From assembly GCA_900769115.1 (NCBI GenBank), contig CAAGFJ010000079.1:1-62160 (forward strand): a stretch of 62,160 bases of DNA, in the 5' to 3' direction. Of the stretch, positions 62,010 through 62,160 are shown in pieces. The notes under the pieces were generated by a model that saw nothing but the letters and a program-made list of their open reading frames with translations, was not told where the DNA came from and did not search any database. Position 1 is the first letter of the stretch. Every line of letters starts with the position of its first letter. Source of the DNA: Lachnospiraceae bacterium. GTDB lineage: Bacteria > Bacillota > Clostridia > Lachnospirales > Lachnospiraceae. Both the position numbers and the translations under genes were made by a program.

Positions 62010-62160
62010 CGTATATGTTGACGACAGTATATTGTGCCAACATCAGCTCAGGAGAGAAAAAGTTGGGTTCCAAAGAGGGGCATTTGTGACGGTCAGCACT
62101 TAATGAGCGCATAGCGCGAATTTAGTACTGCTACCGGAGCAATTAAGTGCGAACGGCCCA

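Noticed and set aside
1..62160. CRISPR arrays, rRNA operons, transposases or prophage genes
   Set aside because: No regularly spaced repeats, rRNA-like stretches, DDE/serine/tyrosine recombinases or phage structural genes were found.

Overview
The window looks like ordinary chromosome from a spore-forming member of the Firmicutes, most likely a gut Lachnospiraceae (Clostridia). The reasons are: moderately AT-rich DNA, strong Shine-Dalgarno sites, TTG/GTG starts, a cotJABC spore-coat operon, a Csp-like subtilase, an MTHFR-type metF, an Amt-PII fusion, a PotC-PotD fusion, DUF1836 and DUF5721 proteins, and GC-rich interspersed repeats. This is recognition from protein sequence; no database search was run and no species is claimed. 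No phage, insertion sequence, CRISPR array or rRNA was seen.

Layout. 0-0.3 kb: end of a tRNA operon (Pro-Gly-Arg, minus strand) with its promoter. 0.4-9 kb: glycosyltransferase, a small acidic membrane protein, pcrA, metF, a DUF1836 regulator with a palindromic promoter, a YerC/TrpR-like regulator, a cytoplasmic alpha-amylase and an orphan NMT1-type binding lipoprotein. 9-13.7 kb: a candidate small RNA, cotJABC, a soluble hybrid histidine kinase and a repeat-filled gap. 13.7-18 kb: a polyamine uptake operon (XRE-cupin regulator, potA, potB, fused potCD). 18-23.6 kb: a minus-strand run sigV-rsiV-HAD-ung-oatA-phosphatase headed by an ECF-type promoter, which looks like a lysozyme-stress operon. 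23.7-28.2 kb: a chemoreceptor, then an OPT transporter with PqqD-like and MecA-like partners. 28.3-35.6 kb: a 1934-residue surface protein that looks like two secreted proteins joined in frame, then an AT-rich islet with an unrecognised gene and a GC-rich repeat beside tRNA-Leu.

35.8-45.6 kb is housekeeping: infC-rpmI-rplT with an AUU start and a leader, ppk-ppx, pheA, and a folate cluster (folBK, folP, HD hydrolase, folC). 45.7-50.8 kb: a polysaccharide deacetylase, an ATPase/permease pair lacking its binding protein, a ferredoxin, an M18 aminopeptidase and DUF5721. 50.8-59 kb: htpG behind a CIRCE element, an Rrf2/IscR-like regulator, a Csp-like subtilase, a second M18 aminopeptidase, a ClpX variant and an AraC regulator. 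59-61.3 kb: an Amt-PII fusion behind a two-terminator leader. The last 0.9 kb is non-coding repeats.

The genes suggest several connected themes: cell-wall defence (OatA, a PgdA-like deacetylase, SigV/RsiV), nitrogen and polyamine uptake, peptide handling (OPT, two M18 peptidases, MecA/ClpX) and sporulation. No gene set here is clearly a new defence or mobile system. The best candidates for novelty are the OPT-PqqD-MecA-like cluster, the fused surface protein, the Amt-PII leader, the orphan RNA near 9.2 kb and the repeat family at the right end.
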